Shown piece after piece: positions 50,174 to 61,665 of a DNA stretch of 64,000 nucleotides. The DNA lies in the NCBI GenBank assembly GCA_937957975.1, contig CALFFK010000047.1:1-64000 (forward strand). The letters run 5' to 3'. Origin of the DNA: an uncultured Neomegalonema sp. (GTDB lineage Bacteria > Pseudomonadota > Alphaproteobacteria > Rhodobacterales > Rhodobacteraceae). The translations under genes were made by a program, and so were the position numbers. The first letter of the stretch is position 1, and the number at the start of each line of letters is the position of its first letter. The notes below the pieces were generated by a model. The model was not told the DNA's origin, did no database searches, and worked only from the letters and a program-made list of their open reading frames with translations.

Positions 50174-50626
50174 GTGTCTGAATATCCCGCCCCGGATTCT
50201 GGTGCGCTGGATGGGCACCTGCATCGTCTTCCTCTACGCGTGTATTGGGAAGATACTGATGCCGGGGGCATCGTCTATCATGCCAGTTATATCAGGTGGA
50301 TGGAACGGGGCCGTACCGAATATCTGCGTGCTCTCGGCCTCAACCAGCGAACCCTTATGGTTGATGGAACACGATTTGTTGTTAAATCGATAAATATTGA
50401 ATTTCGCCGTCCTGCGTTATTCGACGATTCACTTATGGTCTGCACACAGTGTACAAAATTGAAAGCCGCGAGTCTCGTGCTCGACCAGAGGGTGATACGC
50501 GGGGCTGAAGTTATGGCGGAAGCCGAGGTGCTTTGTGCAACGATTGATGAAAATGATCGGCCAATGCGGATGCCCCGGAATGTGCGGGTGCGGATGGCAT
50601 TGGCACCGGGGGGCAACACCCGCTGA
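50174..50626 (+). CDS. ybgC: tol-pal associated acyl-CoA thioesterase
   Basis: RVYWEDTDAGGIVYHASYIRWMERGRTEYLR. Confidence 0.94.
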   Translation: MSEYPAPDSGALDGHLHRLPLRVYWEDTDAGGIVYHASYIRWMERGRTEYLRALGLNQRTLMVDGTRFVVKSINIEFRRPALFDDSLMVCTQCTKLKAASLVLDQRVIRGAEVMAEAEVLCATIDENDRPMRMPRNVRVRMALAPGGNTR

Positions 50627-50747
50627 CCGAACGGCAACAATGCTGGACGGAGTCCAATTTTTGTCACACTTGGGGCTGAATTCTATCGTTACATCGCCAC
50701 CGGCAAGCGACACTCGCATTACGGGTGTATGAGAGGATAATCTGATT

Positions 50748-51455
50748 ATGGAAACGACGGCGGTTGACGCACTGAGCGGCGGCATCGATTTTTCGGTTCT
50801 TGGCCTATTCACCCGCGCCCACTGGGTCGTGCAAGCGGTGATAATCCTTCTTTTGCTCGCCTCTTTCTGGTCTTGGGCGATTATTATCGAAAAGATAATT
50901 CGCTACCGGAAGATGAAGCGCGCCTTCGCATCCTTCGAAGATGAATTCTGGTCGGGAGCATCGCTTGATGATCTCTACACAGGGTTGCCTGATGATAAAC
51001 GCTCACCAATCGAACGGGTATTTGCTGCCGGCATGAAAGAATGGCGACGATCCTTTGAAGCAGGGGGAGCTCTGATTTCCGGGGCTAACCAGCGGATTGA
51101 CCGTACAATGTCTGTCGCTGTGGACCGTGAATCCGAAGAACTTGAAAGTTGGATGGGTTTTCTGGCAACCGTCGGTGCCATCGCACCGTTCATTGGCCTC
51201 TTCGGCACAGTTTGGGGCATCAAAAACAGCTTTGAAGCTATTGCGGTCAGCCAGAACACAAATCTTTCGGTTGTTGCCCCTGGTATCGCCGAGGCACTGT
51301 TCGCAACAGCATTGGGTTTGCTTGCTGCTATTCCGGCAGTGATTGCCTACAATCTTCTTTCTGACCGTGCGTCGCGTTTGTCGAACCGGCTGGATGCCTT
51401 TGCCGACGAGTTTTCCACGTTGCTGTCACGACAGCTTGAGCGGCGGGCGCGCTGA
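50748..51455 (+). CDS. tolQ: TolQ
   Basis: FLATVGAIAPFIGLFGTVWGIKNSFEAIA. Confidence 0.95.
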   Translation: METTAVDALSGGIDFSVLGLFTRAHWVVQAVIILLLLASFWSWAIIIEKIIRYRKMKRAFASFEDEFWSGASLDDLYTGLPDDKRSPIERVFAAGMKEWRRSFEAGGALISGANQRIDRTMSVAVDRESEELESWMGFLATVGAIAPFIGLFGTVWGIKNSFEAIAVSQNTNLSVVAPGIAEALFATALGLLAAIPAVIAYNLLSDRASRLSNRLDAFADEFSTLLSRQLERRAR

Positions 51456-51925
51456 TGGGTGCCGCCGTTCGGGGTAAATCTTCGGGGCGGCGCGGATCGC
51501 GCCGGAATGCCCGCATGTCCGAGATCAACGTCACTCCCTTCGTGGATGTGATGCTTGTGCTGTTGATTGTCTTCATGGTCGCTGCACCGCTCCTGACGGT
51601 CGGTGTGCCGGTTAAACTGCCAAAGACGGCGGCAAATCCGCTGCCGACCGAGCAACGCGAGCCTGTAACGATCAATGTTGATACGGAAGGGCGCATCTAC
51701 CTTCAGGGCGATGAGGTCATAGCGGAGGAACTGGCCGGGCGTCTTGCTGCGATTGCATCCGAACGTGGGGCCGATGAGCGCGTTTTCCTTCGTGGTGATG
51801 GCGATGTTGGCTACGGGCGGGTGATGGAAGTGATGGGGCAATTGAATGCCGGAGGCTTCAGCAATATCGGCCTCGTAACCGATCCGGGTGGACAGGCCGC
51901 CCCTGATCGTTCGATTGAGCAATGA
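51455..51925 (+). CDS. tolR: TolR
   Basis: MSEINVTPFVDVMLVLLIVFMVAAPLLT. Confidence 0.95.
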   Translation: MGAAVRGKSSGRRGSRRNARMSEINVTPFVDVMLVLLIVFMVAAPLLTVGVPVKLPKTAANPLPTEQREPVTINVDTEGRIYLQGDEVIAEELAGRLAAIASERGADERVFLRGDGDVGYGRVMEVMGQLNAGGFSNIGLVTDPGGQAAPDRSIEQ

Positions 51926-51955
51926 AACGCCGCCGGAAAGGGTTGAGAGTATAGC

Positions 51956-53833
51956 GTGACGTATATCGGGGTAATCGTATCGGCGGTTCTGCATGTGGGC
52001 GGGTTATTCCTGCTCCTGACCGCGCGTGCGCCCGAACCATTGGTTTCGGTGGGGACAGACAGCCCGGTTGCCGTCGATATTATCTCCGTTGATGAATATA
52101 ATGCGATCGTGTCGCGCGCCCCGGCGCGTTCGACGCTCGCAGCATTGCGAACACCACCTGAAGCGCCCAATGCGCCGACCCTAACCGATTCTGATCCGGT
52201 TTTTGACACGCTTGAAGAAATATCTCCCGTCCCTGAGCCACCGAAACCGGCCACTGAACTCGTGATGCGTCTACCGCCTGCTGTTGAAGACTTGATTCCT
52301 GAAGTGGAAGACGAACCATCAGCCTCTCAGGATTCCGAAGTCGAGGTTGCGCCAGCCCCTGACCCTCTGGCGCTGGACACGGCTGCTCTCCAGGACAAGG
52401 GTGTTGATCCCGCTGATCTGATTCCGGGTGATGATGTTCAGATCGCCATTGCTCCGCCTGCGCCCAAGCCACCACGCGGTGTCTTCGATGCGCCGGTAAT
52501 CGACACTGATCCTGACGAACCGCCGAAACCTGCCGAGACCGAAGGGGATGGCGAAGATAAAGCCGAACCTGCACCGCAACCTGCCCCTGCGGTAGAGGAA
52601 CCTGTTGAGATTGCGAAGGCCGAAGATCCTGCGCCTCTTGCGACACCCCTCCCGATGCCCAAACCGCGTGGGTCGCTTGCTGTCGCCAGTGACGAAGAGC
52701 GTGAACCTTCGAGAAGTGTAGAAGCTGCACCTTCTGAGCCGAAGCCCGATCTTCAGCTCACGGAAGCCGAACTTGAAGAAGAGCGCCGGTTGATGGCCGC
52801 CCTGATCGAGCAGATGCGTGCGAATCAGCCGCCAACCGAAGCCGAATTACGCGCTGCCGAAGAGGAAGCGCGCCGGAAATTTGCTGAAGAACAACAGCGT
52901 CTGGCGCAACAATTTGCCGAAGAGAAACGCCGTCAGGCCGAGATTGCAGCCCTCAGTGAAGCGGATCGACGCAGACGTCTGGACCAGGATCGCGCGAGAG
53001 CAGCGGCGGAGGCGGCAGCCAGAGCCGAGGCTGAACGTCGCGAGCGTGAACTGGCTGAAGCCAGAGCCCGCGAACTCGCTGCATTGCGTCAGCTTGAGGC
53101 ACAACAGCTCCAGGCGCAGCAGGAAGCGGCACTTCAGATACAGCGTGAACGCGATGAAGCCCGCCGCTTAAAGGCATTGGAAGAACAAAGACTTGCCCAG
53201 GAGCAACTTGATCGCCAAAGGCGCGAAGAGGCAGCGCGTCAACAGGAAGAGGCAGCACGTCAACAGGCCGAGCGCGACCGCGCGGCTCGCCGCGAACAAC
53301 TTGCAAATCTGAATGCCAATATCGCGCCCGAAACCCGTGCGAACAATGTTCTTACCAGCACGGTGCCTGCTCCGGTGGCGCCCCCGCAGGACAGTTTCCT
53401 TGGTGGCGATCAAACTTTGGCAAGTATTCTTGGTGCTGCCGCAAATGCGGCACAGTCAGCTAATAGTGGTCCCAGCTTCGGCCAAGGTAATGGTGGTAGA
53501 GGTAATCGTGGTGCCAGCTTGACACAAGGGGAAACCCAGGCGGTGCTGAATCAGCTTCGGCGTTGCTGGCGAGTTGATACATTCTCTGCAAATGCGCGTA
53601 GCCTGGTTGTCACCATGCGGGCGGAGATCAGGCAGAATGGTTTCGTTAACCAGGCAACGATAGACATTGTATCGCCAAACCCGATCCCTCCTGATTATCA
53701 GATCGCGGTGGACCGAGCACGTACCGCGCTTCAGGATTTGCGGTGCCAGCCCTTCTCGCTGCCGCTTAATAAGTATAATGCGTGGCGCGATATCGTGATC
53801 CGCTTCGATCCAGCCCAGATGGTGCTTCAATGA
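51956..53833 (+). CDS. tolA: TolA-like cell envelope protein (GTG start)
   Basis: N-terminal TM, Pro-rich then Ala/Arg/Glu/Gln-rich helix, C-terminal TolA domain; between tolR and tolB. Confidence 0.9.
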   Translation: MTYIGVIVSAVLHVGGLFLLLTARAPEPLVSVGTDSPVAVDIISVDEYNAIVSRAPARSTLAALRTPPEAPNAPTLTDSDPVFDTLEEISPVPEPPKPATELVMRLPPAVEDLIPEVEDEPSASQDSEVEVAPAPDPLALDTAALQDKGVDPADLIPGDDVQIAIAPPAPKPPRGVFDAPVIDTDPDEPPKPAETEGDGEDKAEPAPQPAPAVEEPVEIAKAEDPAPLATPLPMPKPRGSLAVASDEEREPSRSVEAAPSEPKPDLQLTEAELEEERRLMAALIEQMRANQPPTEAELRAAEEEARRKFAEEQQRLAQQFAEEKRRQAEIAALSEADRRRRLDQDRARAAAEAAARAEAERRERELAEARARELAALRQLEAQQLQAQQEAALQIQRERDEARRLKALEEQRLAQEQLDRQRREEAARQQEEAARQQAERDRAARREQLANLNANIAPETRANNVLTSTVPAPVAPPQDSFLGGDQTLASILGAAANAAQSANSGPSFGQGNGGRGNRGASLTQGETQAVLNQLRRCWRVDTFSANARSLVVTMRAEIRQNGFVNQATIDIVSPNPIPPDYQIAVDRARTALQDLRCQPFSLPLNKYNAWRDIVIRFDPAQMVLQ

Positions 53834-55176
53834 TAACGATGTCTTTTGCCCTTCGTGTTTTCGGTGCCGCCTGCCTCGGTCTGGCGGCGTTTCTTGCCCC
53901 GACCGATGAAGCTCGCGCGCAGTCACAGCCCCTGAAGTTGACACTGGATCGCGGAGTGGTTGAACCACTCCCCATCTCAATTCTCGATTTCTTCGGGCAG
54001 GGCGGCACGACTGATCCGCTTGGCCCACAGATCGCACAGGTAATCGAAGCCGATCTGGCGGGCACGAACGTCTTTCGCAATGTGCCTGACGCGGCCATTG
54101 CACCAATGGTTCCAAGCTTTAGTGCGCCTCCCCGGTTCAACGACGTTCGCACGCTTTCCAACGCGGCGGCCCTTGTTACCGGTGAGATAGGCACGACCCC
54201 GGATGGACGTTTTGCCCTGCGGTTTCGTCTTTGGGATGTGGTTGCGCAGCAGCAGATTGCAGGTATTCAGTACACTGGTGATCGCAGTGCATGGCGGCGT
54301 ATGGCACACCGTGCCTCCGATGCTATTTATGAGCGCCTGACGGGCGAGGCTGGATATTTCGAAACCCGCATCGTTTTCGTCGATGAACGCGGACCCAAGA
54401 ACCAACGCGTCAAACGCCTCGCTGTCATGGATTATGATGGAGAGAATCTGGAGTATCTGACGGGTGGCTCCTCTCTCGTGCTGACACCGCGTTTCTCGCC
54501 GCGATCTCAGGAAATCACCTATATTTCCTATCGCGACGGTCTGCCGCGTGTGTATCTTCTCGATATTGAATCCCGCCGGCAGGAGATTTTGGGGCGGTTC
54601 CCCGGAATGACATTCGCACCACGGTTCTCGCCGGATGGATCGCGTGTGTTGATGAGTCTTGCGCGTAATGGAAATACCGACGTTTATGATATGGACCTTC
54701 GGTCGCGGCAGGTGACGCGGCTAACCTCCAATTCTGCCATCGACACTGCCCCGTCCTATTCGCCTGATGGCAGTCGGATTGTTTTCGAGTCCGATCGTGG
54801 AGGATCGCAGCAGCTCTATGTTATGCCTGCTGGCGGTGGTTCGGCGAAGCGTATCAGCTTTGGATCGGGCCGTTACGCTACGCCAGTATGGTCGCCGCGT
54901 GGCGATCTGATCGCTTTTACTAAGATTTCCGGCGGGCGCTTTGGCATTGGTGTCATGGACCCCAGCGGAGGCGGCGAGCGAATTCTGACTGACAGCTTCC
55001 TTGATGAAAGCCCGACATGGGCACCGAATGGTAGAAGGCTGATGTTCTTTCGCGAGTCCCAAGGCTCTCGCGGCAGCCCGCAACTATTTTCGATTGATAT
55101 CCGGGGCGGTAAGGAAACACCTGTTAGAACCCCCGGCCCAGCCTCTGATCCTGCTTGGGGTCCTGTTATGCGCTGA
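53830..55176 (+). CDS. tolB: TolB
   Basis: Beta-propeller repeats ([39 protein letters not shown]); ATGA overlap with tolA. Confidence 0.96.
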   Translation: MITMSFALRVFGAACLGLAAFLAPTDEARAQSQPLKLTLDRGVVEPLPISILDFFGQGGTTDPLGPQIAQVIEADLAGTNVFRNVPDAAIAPMVPSFSAPPRFNDVRTLSNAAALVTGEIGTTPDGRFALRFRLWDVVAQQQIAGIQYTGDRSAWRRMAHRASDAIYERLTGEAGYFETRIVFVDERGPKNQRVKRLAVMDYDGENLEYLTGGSSLVLTPRFSPRSQEITYISYRDGLPRVYLLDIESRRQEILGRFPGMTFAPRFSPDGSRVLMSLARNGNTDVYDMDLRSRQVTRLTSNSAIDTAPSYSPDGSRIVFESDRGGSQQLYVMPAGGGSAKRISFGSGRYATPVWSPRGDLIAFTKISGGRFGIGVMDPSGGGERILTDSFLDESPTWAPNGRRLMFFRESQGSRGSPQLFSIDIRGGKETPVRTPGPASDPAWGPVMR

Positions 55177-55273
55177 TGCCATTTTGGCATAAAACCCGCG
55201 CCGGTCTTGACCGGTAGAAGATAAAGACAAGGTCCACCACTTTACATTGTGGACTTAAAAAAAGGAGCCAACC

Positions 55274-56287
55274 ATGCGCCCGACCCCTCTTCGCCCCCTT
55301 GCTCTTGTCGCCGTTGCCATGCTTGTCTTGTCTGGCTGTGCGGCCAAGAAAGATCCAACCGCAGAAAGCGTGACGAACGCAACCGGCCTTGGCACGTTTG
55401 GTTCGAACAACGCTGCTGGAACAGGAACAGGTGGTTCCGGTTCCGGGGCCGGTGTTGGCGCTGGAACAGCTCCGGGGCTTGGTGGTGGTTCGAATGTAAA
55501 CGGCTCGGCCACCCTTGGTGGGATTAATGGTTCGTCGGCTATTGGCAATATTGATGGTTCAGGCACCCTAGGTGGTATTGACGGCTCAACCCTTGGCGGC
55601 ATTGTCCAGAACGGCACGGCGGCTTATGCAGATCAGGGAGCTTTCAGTGCCAATAACGGCCTCGTCGATGGGGGGGTTATCTCGGCTTCTCCACAATATA
55701 CTGATGGGACTGTCTACACGGACACTTCCACTTATGCCGATTCCGGCTCCGTCATTGATGGCGGAATCCAGCCTTATAATGATTCCCTTTTCGATAATTC
55801 GGGAGCGGCATCCGGTACGGTAAATACCACTGGCACGACCGGGGGATCGCAATTCACGACTTTCGGTAATCAGAATGGCAATGCACAGGGTGGCGGCTAT
55901 TCCTTCCCTGGCGATAACGGGCAGCCGAGCTATTTCGCGACGCAGGTCGGCAGCCGTATCTTGTTCGATACCGATCAATCGACCCTGACCGACAATGCGC
56001 GCGAGACATTGCGGCGCCAAACGGCATGGCTACAGCTTCACCCTGAGCACAGCGTTGTGCTTGAAGGCCATGCAGACGAGCGGGGTACACGCGAATACAA
56101 CCTCGCGCTGGGTGCGCGTCGGGCAGATGCCGCACGGGCCTACATGACGTCTCTTGGCCTCGCTGCCAGCCGTGTGCGCACGGTTTCCTTTGGCAAGGAA
56201 CGTCCTATCTCCGTCGGTTCAAGTCCGGCTGAATGGGCAAAAAACCGTCGCGTCGATACGGCCCTCGGTAATGGCGCGAGCTTCTAA
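55274..56287 (+). CDS. pal: Pal/OmpA-family peptidoglycan-associated lipoprotein with Gly/Ser/Thr-rich extension
   Basis: Lipobox LSGC; ILFDTDQSTLTDNARETLRRQTAWL, VLEGHADERGTREYNLALGARRADAARAYM. Confidence 0.94.
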   Translation: MRPTPLRPLALVAVAMLVLSGCAAKKDPTAESVTNATGLGTFGSNNAAGTGTGGSGSGAGVGAGTAPGLGGGSNVNGSATLGGINGSSAIGNIDGSGTLGGIDGSTLGGIVQNGTAAYADQGAFSANNGLVDGGVISASPQYTDGTVYTDTSTYADSGSVIDGGIQPYNDSLFDNSGAASGTVNTTGTTGGSQFTTFGNQNGNAQGGGYSFPGDNGQPSYFATQVGSRILFDTDQSTLTDNARETLRRQTAWLQLHPEHSVVLEGHADERGTREYNLALGARRADAARAYMTSLGLAASRVRTVSFGKERPISVGSSPAEWAKNRRVDTALGNGASF

Positions 56288-56340
56288 GCATAACATCGAC
56301 AATGCGCCCCTATGGGCGCGTCCGAAAGGATGGGTTGGCA

Positions 56341-57414
56341 ATGGCATTCTCGGTTCGCGTTTCAACGCTCGCATTCACGGCCTTCTTTGCGTCGCATATC
56401 CTGCTTCCCGTGCAGACGGTTAGTGCACAGCAAAGCGTGCAACGCATCCCTGTAAGTTCGATCCTTGGGCGACTTGACCGCCTTGAGTCCGAAGTCGTGT
56501 CCCTTCGTCAGTCGCCAGCGTCTGGTACTGATGAAGTATCGAGCCGGATCAATCAGCTCGAAAGTGAGCTACGGCGATTGACGGGGATTGTTGAGCGACT
56601 TGAATATGACATTGCCCAACAGTCGGAGATTTCTCAGAAACGGGCTCTTGATCTGGATACCCGGCTTCAGGCGCTCGAATCGCAACGTCCGTCGCCCTTT
56701 GCTGCACAGGCGGCGGTCGCTCCCCAGTCCGATACAGTGGGTCCATTGGCAAATGTACCACCAACACCTTTTGCCCCCTCCTTTGTGCCGGTGCCGCCAC
56801 CAGTGCAACCGACCGTAAAGCTTGGCGGCGAACCGGCCATTGCGTTTGGCACACCGCGGCAAGTAGATACTCCCCCTGATCTCAGGGCATTACCGTTTCC
56901 CCCTGCTCCTGCGCCTCAGGAAACATTGCCTGAAGCCTCGGTTTCGGTTGCCGGTGCATCGACTACGCCCGCTCTGCAAACCGCGCCTGAACCAATTATT
57001 TCCAATTCTGCGGTCCTGTCTTCTGCGGACCCACAGACCCAGTACGACGAAGCATTACGAATGCTCAATCTTGGGGAATTTGAAGCAGCCGGTGCTGCAC
57101 TTGAGGCGCTGGTTAGCCAGCACCCCCAGCATGAAGTATCCGGTAATGCCCAATATTGGCTGGGCGACATGCACCTCCGTCTCGGTCGTCACAGCGAAGC
57201 CGCAAGGGCATTCCTTGATTCCTTCAAAGGTTGGCCTCAAGGCACGAAAGCGCCAGACAGTCTGTTGAAGCTGGGTATGACCTTTGCCGGACTTGGCCAG
57301 CAGAAAGAAGCTTGCCTTACGTTTACGGAGTTTCCGAAACGGTATCCGAATGCTTCTCCAACGCTATTGCGCCGCGCACAGATCGAAGCTGAACGCACTC
57401 AGTGCGGGGGCTAA
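56341..57414 (+). CDS. cpoB: tol-pal system protein YbgF/CpoB
   Basis: Coiled coil then TPR ADPQTQYDEALRMLNLGEFEAAGAALEALVSQHPQHEVSGNAQYWLGD. Confidence 0.92.
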   Translation: MAFSVRVSTLAFTAFFASHILLPVQTVSAQQSVQRIPVSSILGRLDRLESEVVSLRQSPASGTDEVSSRINQLESELRRLTGIVERLEYDIAQQSEISQKRALDLDTRLQALESQRPSPFAAQAAVAPQSDTVGPLANVPPTPFAPSFVPVPPPVQPTVKLGGEPAIAFGTPRQVDTPPDLRALPFPPAPAPQETLPEASVSVAGASTTPALQTAPEPIISNSAVLSSADPQTQYDEALRMLNLGEFEAAGAALEALVSQHPQHEVSGNAQYWLGDMHLRLGRHSEAARAFLDSFKGWPQGTKAPDSLLKLGMTFAGLGQQKEACLTFTEFPKRYPNASPTLLRRAQIEAERTQCGG

Positions 57415-58705
57415 GCGCATCTTCACAGATTGTGAGATTGCGGAGCTATTCCATGCCATTCCCCGCGACAAGCCAGTTGCGGTTGCGGTCTCCGGTGGTG
57501 GCGACAGCTTGGCGCTTCTATCGCTTGTACGGCGATGGACAGATAATCTTACGGTCTTGACGGTCGATCATAATCTGCGTGTTGAGAGTGTGGAAGAGGC
57601 TGCATTCGTAGCGCAGCACTGCGCGACGAATGGTATCGACCACGAAATTCTGAACTGGCGGCCTGACACGCAGGGTAACCTCTCGAATCAGGCGCGCATC
57701 GGGCGATACACGTTGATGGCTGAGGCCTGTGCCGCGCGCAAAATCGGGATGTTACTGACAGGCCATACCCTTGACGATCAGGCCGAAACGATCCTGATGC
57801 GCCTGGGGCGTGGTTCTGGTATTGATGGGTTGTCCGGTATCCAGCCGTTGACAACGCTTTGGGGGTTGCGGCTTGCCCGGCCATTGCTAACCGTTTCACG
57901 TGAACGGCTGAGAAGCTATCTGCGGAAAGAGAATATTCTGTGGGTTGAAGACCCGACGAATGAGGATCATCGGCACTTACGGGTTCAGGCGCGCGACGCT
58001 TTGAAAACGTTATCTTCCATCGGTATCACATCAGAACGCCTGTCGAGGACAGCCGGTCTCATGGGCGAGGCAAACAAAATCCTGGAAGGGCAGGCTGATG
58101 CCCTTGCGATGCGCATCTGTACGTTTTCTCCGCTCGGCTTTGTTTCCCTCGATTCCGGTCAATTATGCGCAGCCCCACGCGAAACCGCCCGTCGCCTTCT
58201 GGCGCGTCTGCTATGCATGATTTCCGGTCACGCTTACCGCCCCCGTCTGGATGCGCTGGACGCGCTGCTTTTTTCTCTTTCCGAAACTTCCTTTGCAGGT
58301 CGCACCCTGCATGGTTGCCGCATTGATCCGCATCTGGATCACTGTGTCATTCAGCGCGAACCGTCGGCATGCACTGCAATTTCGCGGGTCACATCGTCGC
58401 GTGTGGTATGGGATAACAGGTTTGGGATCACTGTACCGGCTTCGCTTGTCTCATGGCCCGATTTGCAGATTGCGGCGACAGGAGAGAAAGGATTGCATCG
58501 CCTGAAAGCCGAAAAAGCCATACTTTCAAAAGAGTGGACCATTGCCCCCCGCCCCGCACGCCTGTGCACTCCTGCATTATGGCAGGGTGATACCCTTATC
58601 GGTATTCCCTGTGCTGATTGGTTTGCAAACCAAAATGCCTCTACAACGAGAACAGTCACGATTGATGCGGTAGCGGTTGATCCTGACGAGGAAGCCTTTA
58701 TCTAG
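57350..58705 (+). CDS. tilS: tRNA(Ile)-lysidine synthase
   Basis: VAVAVSGGGDSLALLSL PP-loop; LLTGHTLDDQAETILMRLGRGSGIDGLSG; start uncertain. Confidence 0.92.
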   Translation: MLLQRYCAAHRSKLNALSAGAKRIFTDCEIAELFHAIPRDKPVAVAVSGGGDSLALLSLVRRWTDNLTVLTVDHNLRVESVEEAAFVAQHCATNGIDHEILNWRPDTQGNLSNQARIGRYTLMAEACAARKIGMLLTGHTLDDQAETILMRLGRGSGIDGLSGIQPLTTLWGLRLARPLLTVSRERLRSYLRKENILWVEDPTNEDHRHLRVQARDALKTLSSIGITSERLSRTAGLMGEANKILEGQADALAMRICTFSPLGFVSLDSGQLCAAPRETARRLLARLLCMISGHAYRPRLDALDALLFSLSETSFAGRTLHGCRIDPHLDHCVIQREPSACTAISRVTSSRVVWDNRFGITVPASLVSWPDLQIAATGEKGLHRLKAEKAILSKEWTIAPRPARLCTPALWQGDTLIGIPCADWFANQNASTTRTVTIDAVAVDPDEEAFI

Positions 58706-58756
58706 GATACGATAAGATCGCCCCTAGTTTCGGGGCATCCCATTGGGAGCCTGTTC

Positions 58757-60667
58757 GTGAACAACATCAAGAATCTGGGCCTTTGGCTCGTCATCATCAT
58801 CCTGTTCGTCGCCTTGTTTAATATGTTCGGGCAGAACGGGGCAGATCGCGGTGCTCGCGAGATGACGTACTCGGAGTTGGTCCGAAACATTGACGCGGGC
58901 AGTGTCAGCGAGGTCACGATTTCAGGTGAGCGCCTGACCGGAACACTGGAGGGGTCGGCGCGCAAGTTCTACACCTACCTTCCTCAGGATAGCGGGTTGA
59001 TGGAGAAGCTTGAGAACTCCAATACCAATATCGTTGTCGATCCGCAGGAGCGTAATCCGCTCGTTTCCGTCCTGCTTGGCTGGCTGCCCTTCCTGCTGCT
59101 TATCGGTGTATGGGTCTTTTTCATGCGCCAGATGCAGGGCGGTGGACGCGGAGCGATGAGCTTCGGGAAATCCAAGGCCAAGCTTCTGACCGAAAAATCT
59201 GGCCGCGTGACCTTTGATGACGTGGCGGGCATCGACGAGGCAAAGGAAGAGCTTCAGGAAATTGTGGAATTCCTGCGCGATCCGCAAAAATACTCGCGTC
59301 TGGGTGGTAAAATACCCAAGGGCGCACTACTCGTTGGCCCTCCGGGTACTGGTAAGACGCTTCTGGCCCGTGCGATTGCGGGTGAAGCGGGTGTGCCGTT
59401 CTTCACCATTTCCGGCTCTGATTTTGTCGAGATGTTTGTCGGTGTCGGTGCCAGCCGTGTGCGCGATATGTTCGAGCAAGCCAAGAAATCCGCACCCTGC
59501 ATCGTCTTCATTGATGAGATTGACGCGGTTGGTCGCCATCGTGGCGCAGGCTATGGCGGCGGTAATGACGAACGTGAGCAAACGCTGAACCAGCTTCTTG
59601 TTGAGATGGATGGTTTCGAGTCGAATGAAGGCGTGATTCTTCTCGCGGCCACCAACCGCCCTGACGTTCTGGACCCTGCATTGCTGCGCCCCGGTCGTTT
59701 CGACCGTCAGGTTACAGTCAATAACCCCGACATTAACGGACGTAATAAAATCCTCGAAGTCCATGCCCGGAAAGTTCCGTTGGCCCCCGGCGTCGATTTG
59801 CGCCGTATCGCCCGTTCAACTCCCGGTTTCTCCGGGGCTGATCTGGCCAACCTCGTAAACGAGGCGGCGCTGACGGCTGCACGGTTGGGCAAACGACTCG
59901 TTACGATGGATGATTTTGAGTTTGCCAAGGATAAGGTGATGATGGGGGCGGAGCGCCGTTCCATGGTTATGACTGAAGACGAGAAGAAGACTACCGCGTA
60001 CCACGAGGCTGGTCATGCGCTGGTGGCGATGTACGTGCCACAGCATGATCCGGTCTATAAGGCGACTATCATTCCGCGTGGGCGGGCGCTGGGTCTCGTC
60101 ATGTCGGTTCCCGAACGCGATACCTATTCCGTCTCCAAAACCAAATACACGTCGAAGATTGCCATGGCGATGGCGGGCAAGGCAGCGGAAGTCCTGACCT
60201 TTGGCGAGGATAATGTCTCCTCCGGCCCGGTTAGCGACATTCAGCAGGTGTCCAAGATCGCCCGTGCGATGGTCACGCAGTTCGGCATGTCTGACAAGAT
60301 TGGCAACGTGAACTACTCGTCCGAACAGGACAGCTTTCTTGGCAGCTATCAGGGCGGCGGGATGCAAATCTCGACTGAAACGCAGAGGGTTATCGAGGAA
60401 GAAGTCAAACGCCTGATCGAAACCGGCTATGAGACGGCCAAGAATATCCTGACCGAGAAGAAAGTCGAATTCGAACGCCTTGCACAAGGTCTTCTTGAAT
60501 ACGAAACCCTCACCGGCGATGAGATCAAGAAGGTCATCGCGGGCGAACCTCTCGATCGCAACGATGATGGCTCGCCCACCGACTCCGGCCCACCTTCGAT
60601 CACGTCGGTTCCGAAGACCAAAAAACCAAAACCCGATGATGGGGGACTGGAACCACAGCCAACGTAG
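58757..60667 (+). CDS. ftsH: ATP-dependent zinc metalloprotease FtsH (GTG start)
   Basis: AAA motifs [23 protein letters not shown] zinc site. Confidence 0.97.
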   Translation: MNNIKNLGLWLVIIILFVALFNMFGQNGADRGAREMTYSELVRNIDAGSVSEVTISGERLTGTLEGSARKFYTYLPQDSGLMEKLENSNTNIVVDPQERNPLVSVLLGWLPFLLLIGVWVFFMRQMQGGGRGAMSFGKSKAKLLTEKSGRVTFDDVAGIDEAKEELQEIVEFLRDPQKYSRLGGKIPKGALLVGPPGTGKTLLARAIAGEAGVPFFTISGSDFVEMFVGVGASRVRDMFEQAKKSAPCIVFIDEIDAVGRHRGAGYGGGNDEREQTLNQLLVEMDGFESNEGVILLAATNRPDVLDPALLRPGRFDRQVTVNNPDINGRNKILEVHARKVPLAPGVDLRRIARSTPGFSGADLANLVNEAALTAARLGKRLVTMDDFEFAKDKVMMGAERRSMVMTEDEKKTTAYHEAGHALVAMYVPQHDPVYKATIIPRGRALGLVMSVPERDTYSVSKTKYTSKIAMAMAGKAAEVLTFGEDNVSSGPVSDIQQVSKIARAMVTQFGMSDKIGNVNYSSEQDSFLGSYQGGGMQISTETQRVIEEEVKRLIETGYETAKNILTEKKVEFERLAQGLLEYETLTGDEIKKVIAGEPLDRNDDGSPTDSGPPSITSVPKTKKPKPDDGGLEPQPT

Positions 60668-60701
60668 GGCTTGCACGCTTTTACGGCATCGGAGACTATT
60701 G

Positions 60702-60739
60702 ACAGCATCGTAGGAAATCCTGCGGTGCTGTTTCGTTTT
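60702..60739 (+). terminator. Rho-independent terminator downstream of ftsH
   Basis: ACAGCATCGTAGGA-AA-TCCTGCGGTGCTGT stem with two GU pairs, then TTCGTTTT. Confidence 0.7.
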
Positions 60740-60852
60740 AAGGGTTCCGGGTTTGGGTTGAAGCAGTGCATCGAATTTCGTGTTTGAGCCGTCAGGCGAC
60801 AGACTACGAAAGCTGACTCAACCGATACTCAAAATACTATGAGGACGCGCAC

Positions 60853-61665
60853 TTGGCTGATCCGTCTATCCCCCGTGTCATGGGTATCCTGAACGCGACC
60901 CCGGACAGTTTCTCTGATGGAGGTGTCGTGTCGGAAAGTGCCCTTGCCATGCGGGTGGCGGAGATGATTGCCGAGGGTGCGGACATCATTGATATTGGCG
61001 GTGAATCGACTCGTCCCGGCGCAGAAACAGTTCCGGCTGAAGACGAATGGCATCGCATCGCCCCGGCTATGCGGGCCGCTGCGGCAACAGATGCACTCAC
61101 TTCTGTCGATACCCGCAAGGCCGTTGTAGCCCGTCGCGCGCTTGACCATGGTGCGCGGATGTTCAACGACGTCACCGCGCTCACCTATGACCCGGACAGC
61201 ATGGCTGTCGCCCGCGACTACGCGGCGGCTGGCGGCTTAATCTGCCTGATGCATGCCCAGGGTGATCCGAAAACCATGCAACGCGATCCTCAATATAACG
61301 ATGTGGTTCGCGAAGTGCGCGACTATCTGATTGCCCGTGTGGCTGTTTGCGAAGCAGCAGGCATTCCTCGTGCGTCCCTGATTGTCGATCCCGGCATTGG
61401 CTTTGGCAAGACGCTCCAGCACAACCTGACCCTTCTGAAAAACCTTGCCGCCTTCTGTGAGATTGGATGCCGCGTCCTGCTTGGTGCTTCCCGCAAGGGT
61501 TTCATCGGCACTCTTTCCGGCGAGAAGGACGCGGCAAAACGCGCGCCTGGCTCCATTGCCGTTGCTCTCCACGGTGCGCAACAGGGCGTTGATATTCTGC
61601 GTGTGCATGACGTGCGTGAGACAGTGCAGGCGCTCGCTGTCGATACCGCATTGAGGGCGGGCTAA
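60853..61665 (+). CDS. folP: dihydropteroate synthase
   Basis: RVMGILNATPDSFSDGG, ADIIDIGGESTRPGA; TTG start likely. Confidence 0.95.
   Translation: MADPSIPRVMGILNATPDSFSDGGVVSESALAMRVAEMIAEGADIIDIGGESTRPGAETVPAEDEWHRIAPAMRAAAATDALTSVDTRKAVVARRALDHGARMFNDVTALTYDPDSMAVARDYAAAGGLICLMHAQGDPKTMQRDPQYNDVVREVRDYLIARVAVCEAAGIPRASLIVDPGIGFGKTLQHNLTLLKNLAAFCEIGCRVLLGASRKGFIGTLSGEKDAAKRAPGSIAVALHGAQQGVDILRVHDVRETVQALAVDTALRAG

Noticed and set aside
59816-60676. 286-aa minus-strand ORF opposite ftsH
   Set aside because: Shadow of the clearly coding ftsH AAA/protease region
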